34,496 nucleotides of DNA from Pseudomonadota bacterium (lineage in GTDB: Bacteria; Desulfobacterota; Desulfobulbia; Desulfobulbales; SURF-16): contig JAHIVT010000182.1 in assembly GCA_018816555.1 (NCBI GenBank), positions 1-34,496 of the forward strand, in the 5' to 3' direction. This document shows, piece after piece, positions 28,460 to 34,496 of the stretch. Position 1 is the stretch's first letter; the number at the start of each line of letters is the position of its first letter. Made by a program: the position numbers and the translations under genes. The notes beneath the pieces are model-generated. The model did not search any database, had not been told where the DNA came from, and saw only the letters and a list, made by a program, of their open reading frames with translations.

Positions 28460-29224
28460 TTACTGTTTGCTTGAAAAGGTGATATCACCGTACCAGGCCG
28501 TTGCGTTCTCCCCGGTATTATCGGAGTCGGTCATGATGGCAATGCCCGATATGGTGGGGGGATCTTCGCCAAAGGCCTGCCGGTAATCAGCGACAATGTC
28601 TCTTTTTTCCGCCATCCACTGGTTCAGCTTATCCGAGCCGCTCTCAATGACGATCATCTTGACCCTGTCTGTAAAGGGATTGGGCGTGATCAGTCCCTGG
28701 GGCGCCTTGCTTGCCCATATATAATTGATGGCGCTGATCGGTGGATATTCGCCGTACAGCAGTTTAACGGTATTGAACTTGAGCTGTTCCCATAAGCCGA
28801 CTTTGCCGGCATCATAGGCAAAGGTGATATAGATCCGCGCCGGGTAATCATCCCCTGCCTTTTTGCTGACGTCCCCCTTTTCATAAGTATTAGCCACTTT
28901 CCATTTCCAGGAAATGAGAGGATATTCAAGGGGATTAATGGGAAATTTTCTGGTGAGCCCTGAGGAAGAGGCATGGCTGACTGCTTCAACCACCGTGGTG
29001 CCGTGGTCCTGCACAAGGCGGTAGGTGGTATGGGAGGCAATGTCCTTGAAAGTCAGCGGTTGCCAACCCTCAGGCAGACTGCTTAGATCCTGTGCCTGGG
29101 AAAAATTCCCCACCACAATACTTTCCGGGGAATCGCCGGCAGCAAGGGTGGCAGGCAGGAGAGAGATTGCCGGGATGATAAAGAGGGAAAGCAATTTTTT
29201 CTGTTTGCCCTTGTCAGTTGTCAT
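28460..29224 (-). CDS. Secreted DUF3047-family protein
   Basis: 254 residues from ATG at 29224. A signal peptide (about 8-30, ending near LAAGD) is followed by a beta-sandwich-like domain with WKWKV, ARIYITFAYD, YIWAS and a final GIAIMTDSDNTGENATAWYGDI segment. The last two are the hallmark of DUF3047, where DSDNT precedes an AxAxYGDI strand. The domain is probably periplasmic and carbohydrate- or ligand-binding in fold, but no function is established. It converges on the large sensor kinase gene and is separated from the PEP-CTERM gene behind it by about 160 bp, so it may have its own promoter. Confidence 0.85.
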   Translation of the reverse strand: MTTDKGKQKKLLSLFIIPAISLLPATLAAGDSPESIVVGNFSQAQDLSSLPEGWQPLTFKDIASHTTYRLVQDHGTTVVEAVSHASSSGLTRKFPINPLEYPLISWKWKVANTYEKGDVSKKAGDDYPARIYITFAYDAGKVGLWEQLKFNTVKLLYGEYPPISAINYIWASKAPQGLITPNPFTDRVKMIVIESGSDKLNQWMAEKRDIVADYRQAFGEDPPTISGIAIMTDSDNTGENATAWYGDITFSSKQ

Positions 29225-29363
29225 CAATTGATTCTCGTGTTTTCATCTGAGGCTTTCTCTCTGATTTCGCAGCATAAATGGTTTCATAAAAATACCATTA
29301 TGGCACAAAAGAAACAGGCGGACAAGCAAAGTTGAACTGATAACAGGACAGGGCGGAGAGAGC

Positions 29364-29382
29364 TGGGCAGTCGGGCTGCCCA
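29364..29382 (-). terminator. Hairpin just after the PEP-CTERM gene
   Basis: TGGGCAG (29364-29370) pairs with CTGCCCA (29376-29382) with a 5-nt loop, directly after the stop of the minus-strand PEP-CTERM gene. There is no T tract, so termination would be weak or factor-assisted. Confidence 0.4.
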
Positions 29383-29386
29383 TCAC

Positions 29387-30190
29387 TCAGTTGGCTGAAT
29401 GGCTGGATAGTTTTTTTCTGAAAATCAGCAAAGCGGGCAGGGCGCTGCCGAGCAGCAGGATAGTTGGGGGGACGGGAACAGCTGGTTGCTGGATGGCCTC
29501 GGTGATGAAACTGGAACCATACGAGGAGCCCAGGGTGTTGCCCTTATAATCCAGAATCAGGGTGCCTTGCCCGGTGGTAATGTCCACCGCGAAGATCTTG
29601 GTTGCGGAGATGCCGTACAGGGTGTCGTTGTCCGCCGTTGCCAGGCCGTAGACGTTGTAGAAACCGAACTCGCCGATTTTGGTGCCGGTTGCATTATTGT
29701 TTAAGTCGATACGGATCAGTTCGTTGTGGGTGGACGAGAGGTAGAGATTGTTGTGGTAAAAGGCCAGATCGCCGGCGGAAAAGAAGCCGGTGGTTCCGAT
29801 GCCGGTTCCGATGCCGGTTGCCGGATCGAGGATGAAGAGTTTTGCCGTGGTGCCTCCGGCAGCATAGAGTAATCCATCGGGGCCGAATACCAGGGCATTG
29901 CCCTGGGGAATGTTGTGGGCGCCGATAAGGGTTGTCGCCGCAGTGCCGGGATCTATCCGGTACAGATCGGTCGGGGTGATGCCCCACAGGTTGCCGTCCG
30001 CATCATAGGCGATATCGGTCATGACCGCTCCCATGGTGCCGATGATATCCACAGTGCTGTCGGCAAGATCAACCGTGCCGAGCTGGCCGGCCGCATCATG
30101 GGCCCAGAGTACCGGGGAACTGAAGGCCTGCCCTGACATCAGAAAAAAAGAAGAAACCACAAGGAAGAGAACAGTCATATATTTCTTCAT
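29387..30190 (-). CDS. PEP-CTERM sorting-domain protein with propeller-like repeats
   Basis: 267 residues from ATG at 30190, chosen because AGGAAAG precedes it and a signal peptide (1-25) then begins the protein. The body (about 28-230) has beta-propeller-type repeats such as LGTVDLADS, LWGITPTDLYRIDP, LYAAGGTTAKLF and LYGISATKIFAVD. The C-terminus has VPVPPT (238-243), a hydrophobic segment (244-257) and a basic tail RKK, the PEP-CTERM pattern recognised by exosortase, so it should be exported and processed at the surface. Exosortase is not in the window. A small direct repeat (ccgatgccggtt twice, 29796-29819) encodes a GIGT pair. Confidence 0.85.
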   Translation of the reverse strand: MKKYMTVLFLVVSSFFLMSGQAFSSPVLWAHDAAGQLGTVDLADSTVDIIGTMGAVMTDIAYDADGNLWGITPTDLYRIDPGTAATTLIGAHNIPQGNALVFGPDGLLYAAGGTTAKLFILDPATGIGTGIGTTGFFSAGDLAFYHNNLYLSSTHNELIRIDLNNNATGTKIGEFGFYNVYGLATADNDTLYGISATKIFAVDITTGQGTLILDYKGNTLGSSYGSSFITEAIQQPAVPVPPTILLLGSALPALLIFRKKLSSHSAN

Positions 30191-30271
30191 TTTTGCTTTC
30201 CTGTAACCACAATGAGTGAAGGTGAATTTTATCCCAAGCCGGGTGAATGGCCGGCATTGGGCCGTAAACTT

Positions 30272-30310
30272 AAAAAGACCCTGAAAGTGTCTCACTTTGC
30301 GGGTCTTTTT
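30272..30310. terminator. Terminator-like hairpin in a divergent intergenic region
   Basis: An arm at 30272-30289 pairs with 30293-30310 at 16 of 18 positions with a TCT loop, flanked by A5 and T5 runs, so it is a terminator in both directions. No gene points into it from either side: it lies 82 bp upstream of the PEP-CTERM gene (minus) and 193 bp upstream of the AEC gene (plus). It may therefore be a leader attenuator of either gene. The rest of the 312-bp gap (30191-30502) shows only small palindromes such as CCCCTTTCAGGGG at 30328. Confidence 0.7.
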
Positions 30311-30502
30311 CATCATTTATGCGTGCCCCTTTCAGGGGGATGAAAATGATCATTTTTCTGCTGCACTCATCAGTTCCTTTCATTCTGAGATTTTGTCCGG
30401 TGATTGTCAACCGATATGTTACAGTCTTGCTGCAGCCGGATAACAGGCATGAAGATAATTTTTTAGCTCGCCAATTTTTTTGATTTGTTATAGTAAGCCG
30501 CC

Positions 30503-31402
30503 ATGGAAAATTTTGTACTGATCATATCCTTTCTGCTCATTGGCATGGGTTTGCGACGTCTGCCGCAGTTCCCGCAAAATACTGCCCAGGTTCTCAATCT
30601 TTTTGTCATTTATGTCTCCCTGCCGGCCCTTGTTCTGGTGAAGGTGCCGGAGTTGGTTTTTTCCCGTGAACTGCTGGCGCCGGCCCTGATGCCCTGGTTC
30701 ATGCTGGTAGTTTCAGCCGTAATTGTCTGGGCGGTGGCAAAGGTGTGCGGTTGGCAAAATGATACCAAGGGGGTGCTGCTTCTGCTGGTGCCGCTGGGCA
30801 ATACCTCTTTTCTGGGGATACCCATGGTGCGGGCCTTTTTCGGCGAGCAGGGCATTCCCTATGCCGTTCTCTACGACCAGCTCGGTTCATTTCTTGCCCT
30901 GGCAACCTATGGTTCGGCCGTGCTGGCTGTGTACGGCAAGGATGAAGGGAAACCGACGTTTCGTTCGGTGATCAGAAAAATCATCAGCTTCCCGCCCTTT
31001 ATCTGTCTGCTGGTGGCCTTTGTCTGCCGTTCCGTCCCTTTGCCGAGCCCTGTGTCCGTGCTGCTGCATACCCTGGCTGCCACCCTGGTGCCGGTGGTCA
31101 TGATCGCGGTGGGCTTTCAGTTTACCCTGCGTTTAAGCCCGGAGGTGCTGAAACCCATGGCTGCCGGACTTTTTATCAAACTGGCCCTGGCCCCGTGTGT
31201 TGCCTTTCTGGTCTGCCGCATCTTTGCCTTTGACAATTTGGCCGCCCAGGTGTCGGTTTTTGAAGCAGGCATGCCCCCCATGGTGTCGGCCGGAGCCATG
31301 GCCATCATGGCAGGTCTTTCCCCCAAGCTCACCGCCGCCCTGGTGGGTGTGGGGATTTTTCTCTCCTTTATCACCCTGCCGCTGTGGGCACAGATTCTGT
31401 AA
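30503..31402 (+). CDS. AEC-family (auxin efflux carrier type) transporter
   Basis: 299 residues with about ten hydrophobic segments in two inverted halves, the AEC/Mem_trans fold. Family features include LNLFVIYVSLPALVL in the first half, the PLGNTSFLGIPM segment typical of bacterial AEC proteins and EAGMPPMVSAGAMA in the second half. Bacterial members move organic anions such as malate or malonate; the substrate here cannot be assigned. No strong ribosome-binding site is visible before ATG. It is a single-gene unit, followed 17 bp later by an inverted-repeat element. It marks the end of the GC-rich part of the window. Confidence 0.92.
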   Translation: MENFVLIISFLLIGMGLRRLPQFPQNTAQVLNLFVIYVSLPALVLVKVPELVFSRELLAPALMPWFMLVVSAVIVWAVAKVCGWQNDTKGVLLLLVPLGNTSFLGIPMVRAFFGEQGIPYAVLYDQLGSFLALATYGSAVLAVYGKDEGKPTFRSVIRKIISFPPFICLLVAFVCRSVPLPSPVSVLLHTLAATLVPVVMIAVGFQFTLRLSPEVLKPMAAGLFIKLALAPCVAFLVCRIFAFDNLAAQVSVFEAGMPPMVSAGAMAIMAGLSPKLTAALVGVGIFLSFITLPLWAQIL

Positions 31403-31418
31403 TTATATGTAAAAACTA

Positions 31419-31560
31419 TACAAGGCGACATAAGTTCGAGACGCCCAGTTCAGTCACAAAACGAGCGAGGAGCCGGCGGAGCAGCCTGGTAGCGCTGTGA
31501 GCAGGCACCGCAGCGAGTGACAAAGGTTGATGGGATGGATCGGACTTATGTCGCTGTGTA
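31419..31560. repeat. Second MITE-like inverted-repeat element
   Basis: End arms at 31419-31439 (TACAAGGCGACATAAGTTCGA) and 31540-31560 are inverted at 18 of 21 positions, with a core GCGACATAAGT perfect in both. The 100-bp interior is GC-rich with internal self-complementarity (GTCAC near 31453 with GTGAC near 31517) and no coding frame. The ends do not match the element at 23490. It is probably a small non-autonomous mobile repeat; the flanks show no clear target duplication. Confidence 0.65.
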
Positions 31561-32008
31561 TTAAGATGTGATCTGACAAATTGAATTAAGCTCTGATAAT
31601 ACCTGATTAGTTTTTCCTACGTACTCAGGAATTATGTTGCGCGATAGTCTGTTAGTATCAACCACTTTGCCTGACACTCCTCATGAAGCATAAGCGTAGG
31701 TAATCTCGGGGGAAGCCCCTATCTATCACAGCTTTTTTCTGTTATGATGTGCAGAGCAGATGCTGACACATTTCCATATCAATAATTACCTATGGATTGA
31801 TTGAACCGAGGAGCAAAATTAGATGTCTGAGCTTCCATGGAATGATAGCAAGCTTCCAGATAACACGCAAATATGCAGGATGACCAGTTAGAGACGGCCT
31901 ATAAATTGCGAGTTTAGCTTATCAGATGCGCGGGGAGGTTTGGAGACTCCTAGAAAACTAGATAATTACTTGGTGACTGTAACGCCACTTGAAAAGACAG
32001 AGGTACTA
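31561..32008. other. A/T-rich stretch without a recognisable gene
   Basis: 448 bp between the second repeat element and the sensor gene. All frames are broken within about 25 codons, for example a 22-residue frame from ATG 31823. A short hairpin GGGG-aag-CCCC near 31713 is visible. It probably holds the promoter of the downstream sensor gene, but no motif stands out. It may be decayed accessory DNA. Confidence 0.5.
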
Positions 32009-33466
32009 ATGCACCGAATTCTCAAGCTTTCCATATATTTTCTTCTCCTTTGCCTGATGCCTTTTGCGCTGGTGAGTGCATCCTCTAGTGCAAACGTACC
32101 ACAAGCTACCGGGGTTGGTCATAAGCGGGTGCTTATCCTCTATGCCTACAATAACAACGTACCCACTTTGCAACAGATAGCCGCTGGTATCAATAGAGTT
32201 ATAAAAAATAGCAATTTGCGATCCATCGACTTCGTTCATGAATATCTGGACATCGCTCCCCCCAAGTACCCTGCACACCGTTCCGAGCTAAGCGAGCTAC
32301 TACTTCAAAAATACGCCGGACAACAATTTGACCTGATTGTTACTTACAGTAAAGAAGGGTTGAATTTCCTCTTTAACGAAGGGAAGGAACTTTCTCCAGG
32401 CAGTCCCTGTATTGCGATTTTTGGGGAACTCAACAAAGAAATCAGTCAATTAGAGCGGAAGGTTACGTATATCCCTTTGGAGATGGATCCGCGGGGTACG
32501 TTGGAACTAGGATTGGAGCTCTTTCCTAAAACCCGCAAGGTGCTTTTTGTGACAGGGACAGTACCGGTCGATAAGATGTTTGAGAGTAAGGCACGCACTG
32601 AATTTGAGTCTTGGCAAGGCAAACTGGAATTTGAATATACGAGTCAACGCTCTGTTGAAGACCTGATGAATTATGTTGCTCAATTGCCACCTGATACGCT
32701 TATTATTTATTCAAATGTCACGTCCGATATCACCGGAAAGACCTTTGTTCCTCGCGATGTGGTAAAGACCTTGGCCAGCATATCCAATGCACCGGTTCTA
32801 AGTATGTTTTCAACACAAATCGATACTGGTGTAATCGGTGGTTCCATGATTGACATGGAACTGATTGGCATGATGTTAGGCAATGTAATGCTGGGGCTTG
32901 AAAGTGGTAAATCTCTAATTATAGACCCTGATTTACGTTACACCAAGCCAATGTTCAATTGGACGCAGATTGAGCGATGGGGCATTAATCCGGATTGCCT
33001 TCCCGCTGACAGCGTATTTATCAATCGTCCGCTGACTCTATGGGGACAATACAAGACGGCTGTTATCTCGGCAGTGCTGGTGATTTTAATTCTAAGCATT
33101 TTGACCGTTGCTTTGACAATTCAGAACCGGCGACGAAAATCTGCCGAACTGACAGCACGTGAAAGTGCGGTCCAGCTCGCAGCAGAGCGCGATCTGTTGG
33201 AACAGCGCGTGATTGAGCGTACCGCAGATATCAAGAATCAGCGTGATCTGCTGGAGCTAAAGAATGAAGAATTGGAAAGTGCATTGGTTCAAATCAAGAG
33301 GTTAGAAGGAATTATCCCAATCTGTATGCATTGCAAAGAAATCAGAGATGATAAGGGATATTGGTATAAACTTGAAGAATACATATCAGAACATTCCGAG
33401 GCCCAATTCAGTCATTCTATCTGTGACAAATGTTTAGATAAATACTACCCAGAAGAGAAGATCTGA
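32009..33466 (+). CDS. Periplasmic ABC_sub_bind-type sensor protein without a kinase domain
   Basis: 485 residues from ATG at 32009, chosen for AGAGGT 5 bp upstream and the signal peptide that follows (1-25). The periplasmic domain (about 38-340) resembles that of the hybrid kinase at 25622 (VLILYAYN, FDLIVTYSKEG, GVIGGSMIDME, ending in LPADSVFINRPL). A membrane segment (about 350-372) and a coiled coil (375-433) lead to a short C-terminal module with CMHC (439-442) and CDKC (472-475), probably zinc-binding. There is no kinase, GGDEF or methyl-accepting domain. It may act by contact with another signalling protein. It lies in A/T-rich DNA unlike the rest of the window. Confidence 0.85.
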   Translation: MHRILKLSIYFLLLCLMPFALVSASSSANVPQATGVGHKRVLILYAYNNNVPTLQQIAAGINRVIKNSNLRSIDFVHEYLDIAPPKYPAHRSELSELLLQKYAGQQFDLIVTYSKEGLNFLFNEGKELSPGSPCIAIFGELNKEISQLERKVTYIPLEMDPRGTLELGLELFPKTRKVLFVTGTVPVDKMFESKARTEFESWQGKLEFEYTSQRSVEDLMNYVAQLPPDTLIIYSNVTSDITGKTFVPRDVVKTLASISNAPVLSMFSTQIDTGVIGGSMIDMELIGMMLGNVMLGLESGKSLIIDPDLRYTKPMFNWTQIERWGINPDCLPADSVFINRPLTLWGQYKTAVISAVLVILILSILTVALTIQNRRRKSAELTARESAVQLAAERDLLEQRVIERTADIKNQRDLLELKNEELESALVQIKRLEGIIPICMHCKEIRDDKGYWYKLEEYISEHSEAQFSHSICDKCLDKYYPEEKI

Positions 33467-33523
33467 CGCCCTAACTCCAAACCTGGACAATGACATCTAT
33501 TTGCTGGATAAGAATAATTTGAT

Positions 33524-33550
33524 TCCGTAGCTCTTAATCTAACGCTACGG
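33524..33550. terminator. Possible hairpin after the sensor gene
   Basis: CCGTAGC (33525-33531) pairs with GCTACGG (33544-33550) over a 12-nt A/T-rich loop, 58 bp after the sensor stop. There is no T tract. The rest of 33467-33691 shows no gene or other feature. Confidence 0.3.
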
Positions 33551-33691
33551 TTGACTGAGGAAGATGACTGCTACCGACTTTGGGGAACGTGTCAAAATTG
33601 ACTCATCGAAGGTGTTGAACCATCAACTATGCTCAAAGTTTATCCGGCCCATAATTTGAAACAAATTAGCGGAGACGCTCCTTGTCTTTGG

Positions 33692-33973
33692 TCACTTTTT
33701 TTTGTAAGCCCTGCCCCTATGTTCAGCTAGAAGCATAGATACAATTTTATTTTCACTATCGATCTCATAGAAGAAACGGTAAGAACCAATTCTGTACCTC
33801 CATGTTGGTGGGTTCCAGTTTCGTAATTTTTTAATATTTGGGCCAAATGATGGTGACTCTTTAAGCTGCTGATAAACTTGATTTCTGAGTTTCACTTTGA
33901 TCTTGTCTTTTTGTCCCTCAAAGTCTTGCTCAAGCGAAGTTAAAAATGTCTCTGTCTCAAATATTCTAAACAT
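33692..33973 (-). CDS. RelE/ParE-type toxin of a type II toxin-antitoxin pair
   Basis: 93 residues. The fold pattern is that of the RelE/ParE superfamily: an N-terminal strand and helix (FRIFETETFLTSLEQD), then LKESPSFGPNIKKLRN, the core WRYRIGSYRFFYEID strands and a final VSMLLAEHRGRAYK. The R-IGSYRFFYEID segment and the C-terminal His-Arg are usual in this group. It would either cleave mRNA in the ribosome (RelE) or poison gyrase (ParE); sequence alone does not decide. Its start overlaps the antitoxin stop by 8 bp, the normal order antitoxin then toxin. Confidence 0.88.
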   Translation of the reverse strand: MFRIFETETFLTSLEQDFEGQKDKIKVKLRNQVYQQLKESPSFGPNIKKLRNWNPPTWRYRIGSYRFFYEIDSENKIVSMLLAEHRGRAYKKK

Positions 33974-34211
33974 CTACAAAGACACCTTTTCGCAGTTTCG
34001 CATCCTTGGAGCCTTTTCTCATGGATTCTACCAATTTTTGATTTCCAAGAATTTCATCCATCTCTATTTGATCAACAAAAAGATCCTCTTCTAATTTCTG
34101 TCGAGCCAGATAATTTATGAGATTAGATATAGGCCGTTTCACGGCCTCTGCTGCTTTTGCAAAAAGAATATATTCTTCTTCAGTAAGTCTTATGGTTACT
34201 GTTTTTGACAT
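33966..34211 (-). CDS. Ribbon-helix-helix antitoxin
   Basis: 81 residues from ATG at 34211, fixed by GGAGGTGA 5 bp upstream. The N-terminus SKTVTIRLTEEEYILFAKAA is a ribbon-helix-helix DNA-binding start, followed by PISNLINYLARQKLEED and a charged C-terminal part that would bind the toxin. Such antitoxins neutralise the toxin and repress their own operon. It is the first gene of the pair. The A/T-rich gap upstream (34212-34355) should hold the autoregulated promoter, but no operator palindrome is obvious. Confidence 0.85.
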   Translation of the reverse strand: MSKTVTIRLTEEEYILFAKAAEAVKRPISNLINYLARQKLEEDLFVDQIEMDEILGNQKLVESMRKGSKDAKLRKGVFVDV

Positions 34212-34364
34212 TGGGTCACCTCCTATTTTGTGTTCATTTGTATTCAAAATAATTCTAAAAACATACAAAAGCAACAAGAAATTTCAGCAGGAGAATTATC
34301 CTTAAATAGGAGCTACGTTCCATTGCTCCCAAAACCCCATTTCCCTGCAATTCTGCTAAGGGGC

Positions 34365-34393
34365 TTGGAAAATACTAAATTACCGTTTATAAT
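34365..34393 (+). promoter_or_regulatory. Promoter inside the insertion-sequence end
   Basis: TTGGAA (34365-34370) and TATAAT (34388-34393) are separated by exactly 17 bp, close to the sigma-70 consensus. The -35 lies within the terminal repeat, as is common in insertion sequences. The presumed transposase start is 33 bp downstream. Confidence 0.6.
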
Positions 34394-34425
34394 GTTTTCA
34401 TATTTTAAAAGAGGAGGATTTGAGT

Positions 34426-34496
34426 ATGAAGACATCGACTTTGGTTCGGAATGGAGTATCGCCAGAACTGGTGGGCTTGATTTCACGTTTGGTTGA
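34426..34496 (+). CDS. Start of a probable transposase gene, 3'-partial
   Basis: ATG at 34426 follows GAGGAGG (34411-34417) at 8 bp. The frame is open to the window end and gives 23 residues beginning MKTSTLVRNGVSPELVGLIS. This is too short to identify a family. The transposase call rests on position just inside an insertion-sequence-like end and downstream of its promoter. An open frame starting at 34230 in another phase overlaps it but lacks a ribosome-binding site. Confidence 0.55.
   Translation, partial: MKTSTLVRNGVSPELVGLISRLV

Larger units (their letters stand above)
34356..34496 (+). mobile_element. Left end of an insertion sequence, cut by the window edge
   Basis: The terminal repeat AGGGGCTTGGAAAATACTAA plus TTACC (26 bp, 34359-34384) matches both ends of the element at 23490-23676 at 21/26. 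It is followed by a promoter, a ribosome-binding site and a start codon, the usual layout of an insertion-sequence left end. The right end is outside the window. The IS family cannot be named from what is visible. Confidence 0.65.

Noticed and set aside
29796-29819. Short tandem repeat as a CRISPR or VNTR
   Set aside because: It is two copies of a 12-bp unit inside the PEP-CTERM coding sequence, encoding a GIGT pair.
30191-30330. Cyclic-di-GMP (GEMM) riboswitch before the PEP-CTERM gene
   Set aside because: Such riboswitches occur before related genes, but the conserved core and tetraloop-receptor sequences are not present; only a terminator-like hairpin is.
34230-34496. Open frame running to the window end
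   Set aside because: It lacks a ribosome-binding site and crosses the insertion-sequence end; the frame from 34426 with GAGGAGG is better.

Overview
The window looks like a chromosomal segment of a Gram-negative, motile or surface-associated bacterium of the sulfate-reducer type (Desulfobacterota, perhaps near Desulfobulbales). This is inference from gene content: a CheA with a built-in receiver, a PEP-CTERM protein, a small di-haem protein, a geranylgeranyl-reductase-family flavoprotein, sensors with an ABC_sub_bind-type periplasmic domain, and CxxC...CxxC signalling tails. No rRNA, tRNA or CRISPR array was seen.

Region 1 (1-11.4 kb) is a chemosensory and partner-switching locus made of two converging operons. 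The plus-strand operon encodes a hybrid histidine kinase (5' end outside the window), CheB, CheR, a PilZ protein and a HEAT-repeat/receiver protein, mostly coupled by ATGA or TAATG overlaps. The minus-strand operon encodes a receiver-SpoIIE phosphatase, an RsbW-like kinase, a STAS antagonist, a 1075-residue CheA with a C-terminal receiver, and CheW. A strong bidirectional terminator separates them. No chemoreceptor, free CheY or sigma factor lies in the window, so the output may be something other than flagellar chemotaxis.

Region 2 (11.4-18.5 kb) is housekeeping and envelope: tsaE, a small membrane di-haem protein and a flavin reductase on the minus strand; then an M23 peptidase, mutL (endonuclease type), purC and a lipoprotein on the plus strand.

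Region 3 (18.5-25.6 kb, minus strand) holds a GldA / fused GldF-GldG / DUF4340 ABC operon, a 187-bp MITE-like element, and a two-gene unit of a four-helix membrane protein and a stand-alone IF2 domain III-IV paralogue without a GTPase domain. That unit is the most unusual item in the window.

Region 4 (25.6-31.4 kb) has a large hybrid sensor kinase, a DUF3047 protein, a PEP-CTERM protein with a long structured leader, and an AEC transporter.

Region 5 (31.4-34.5 kb) is visibly richer in A+T and looks like accessory DNA: a second inverted-repeat element, a kinase-less relative of the large sensor, a RelE/ParE-type toxin-antitoxin pair, and the left end of an insertion sequence cut by the window edge. 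The terminal repeat of that insertion sequence matches both ends of the MITE 11 kb away.
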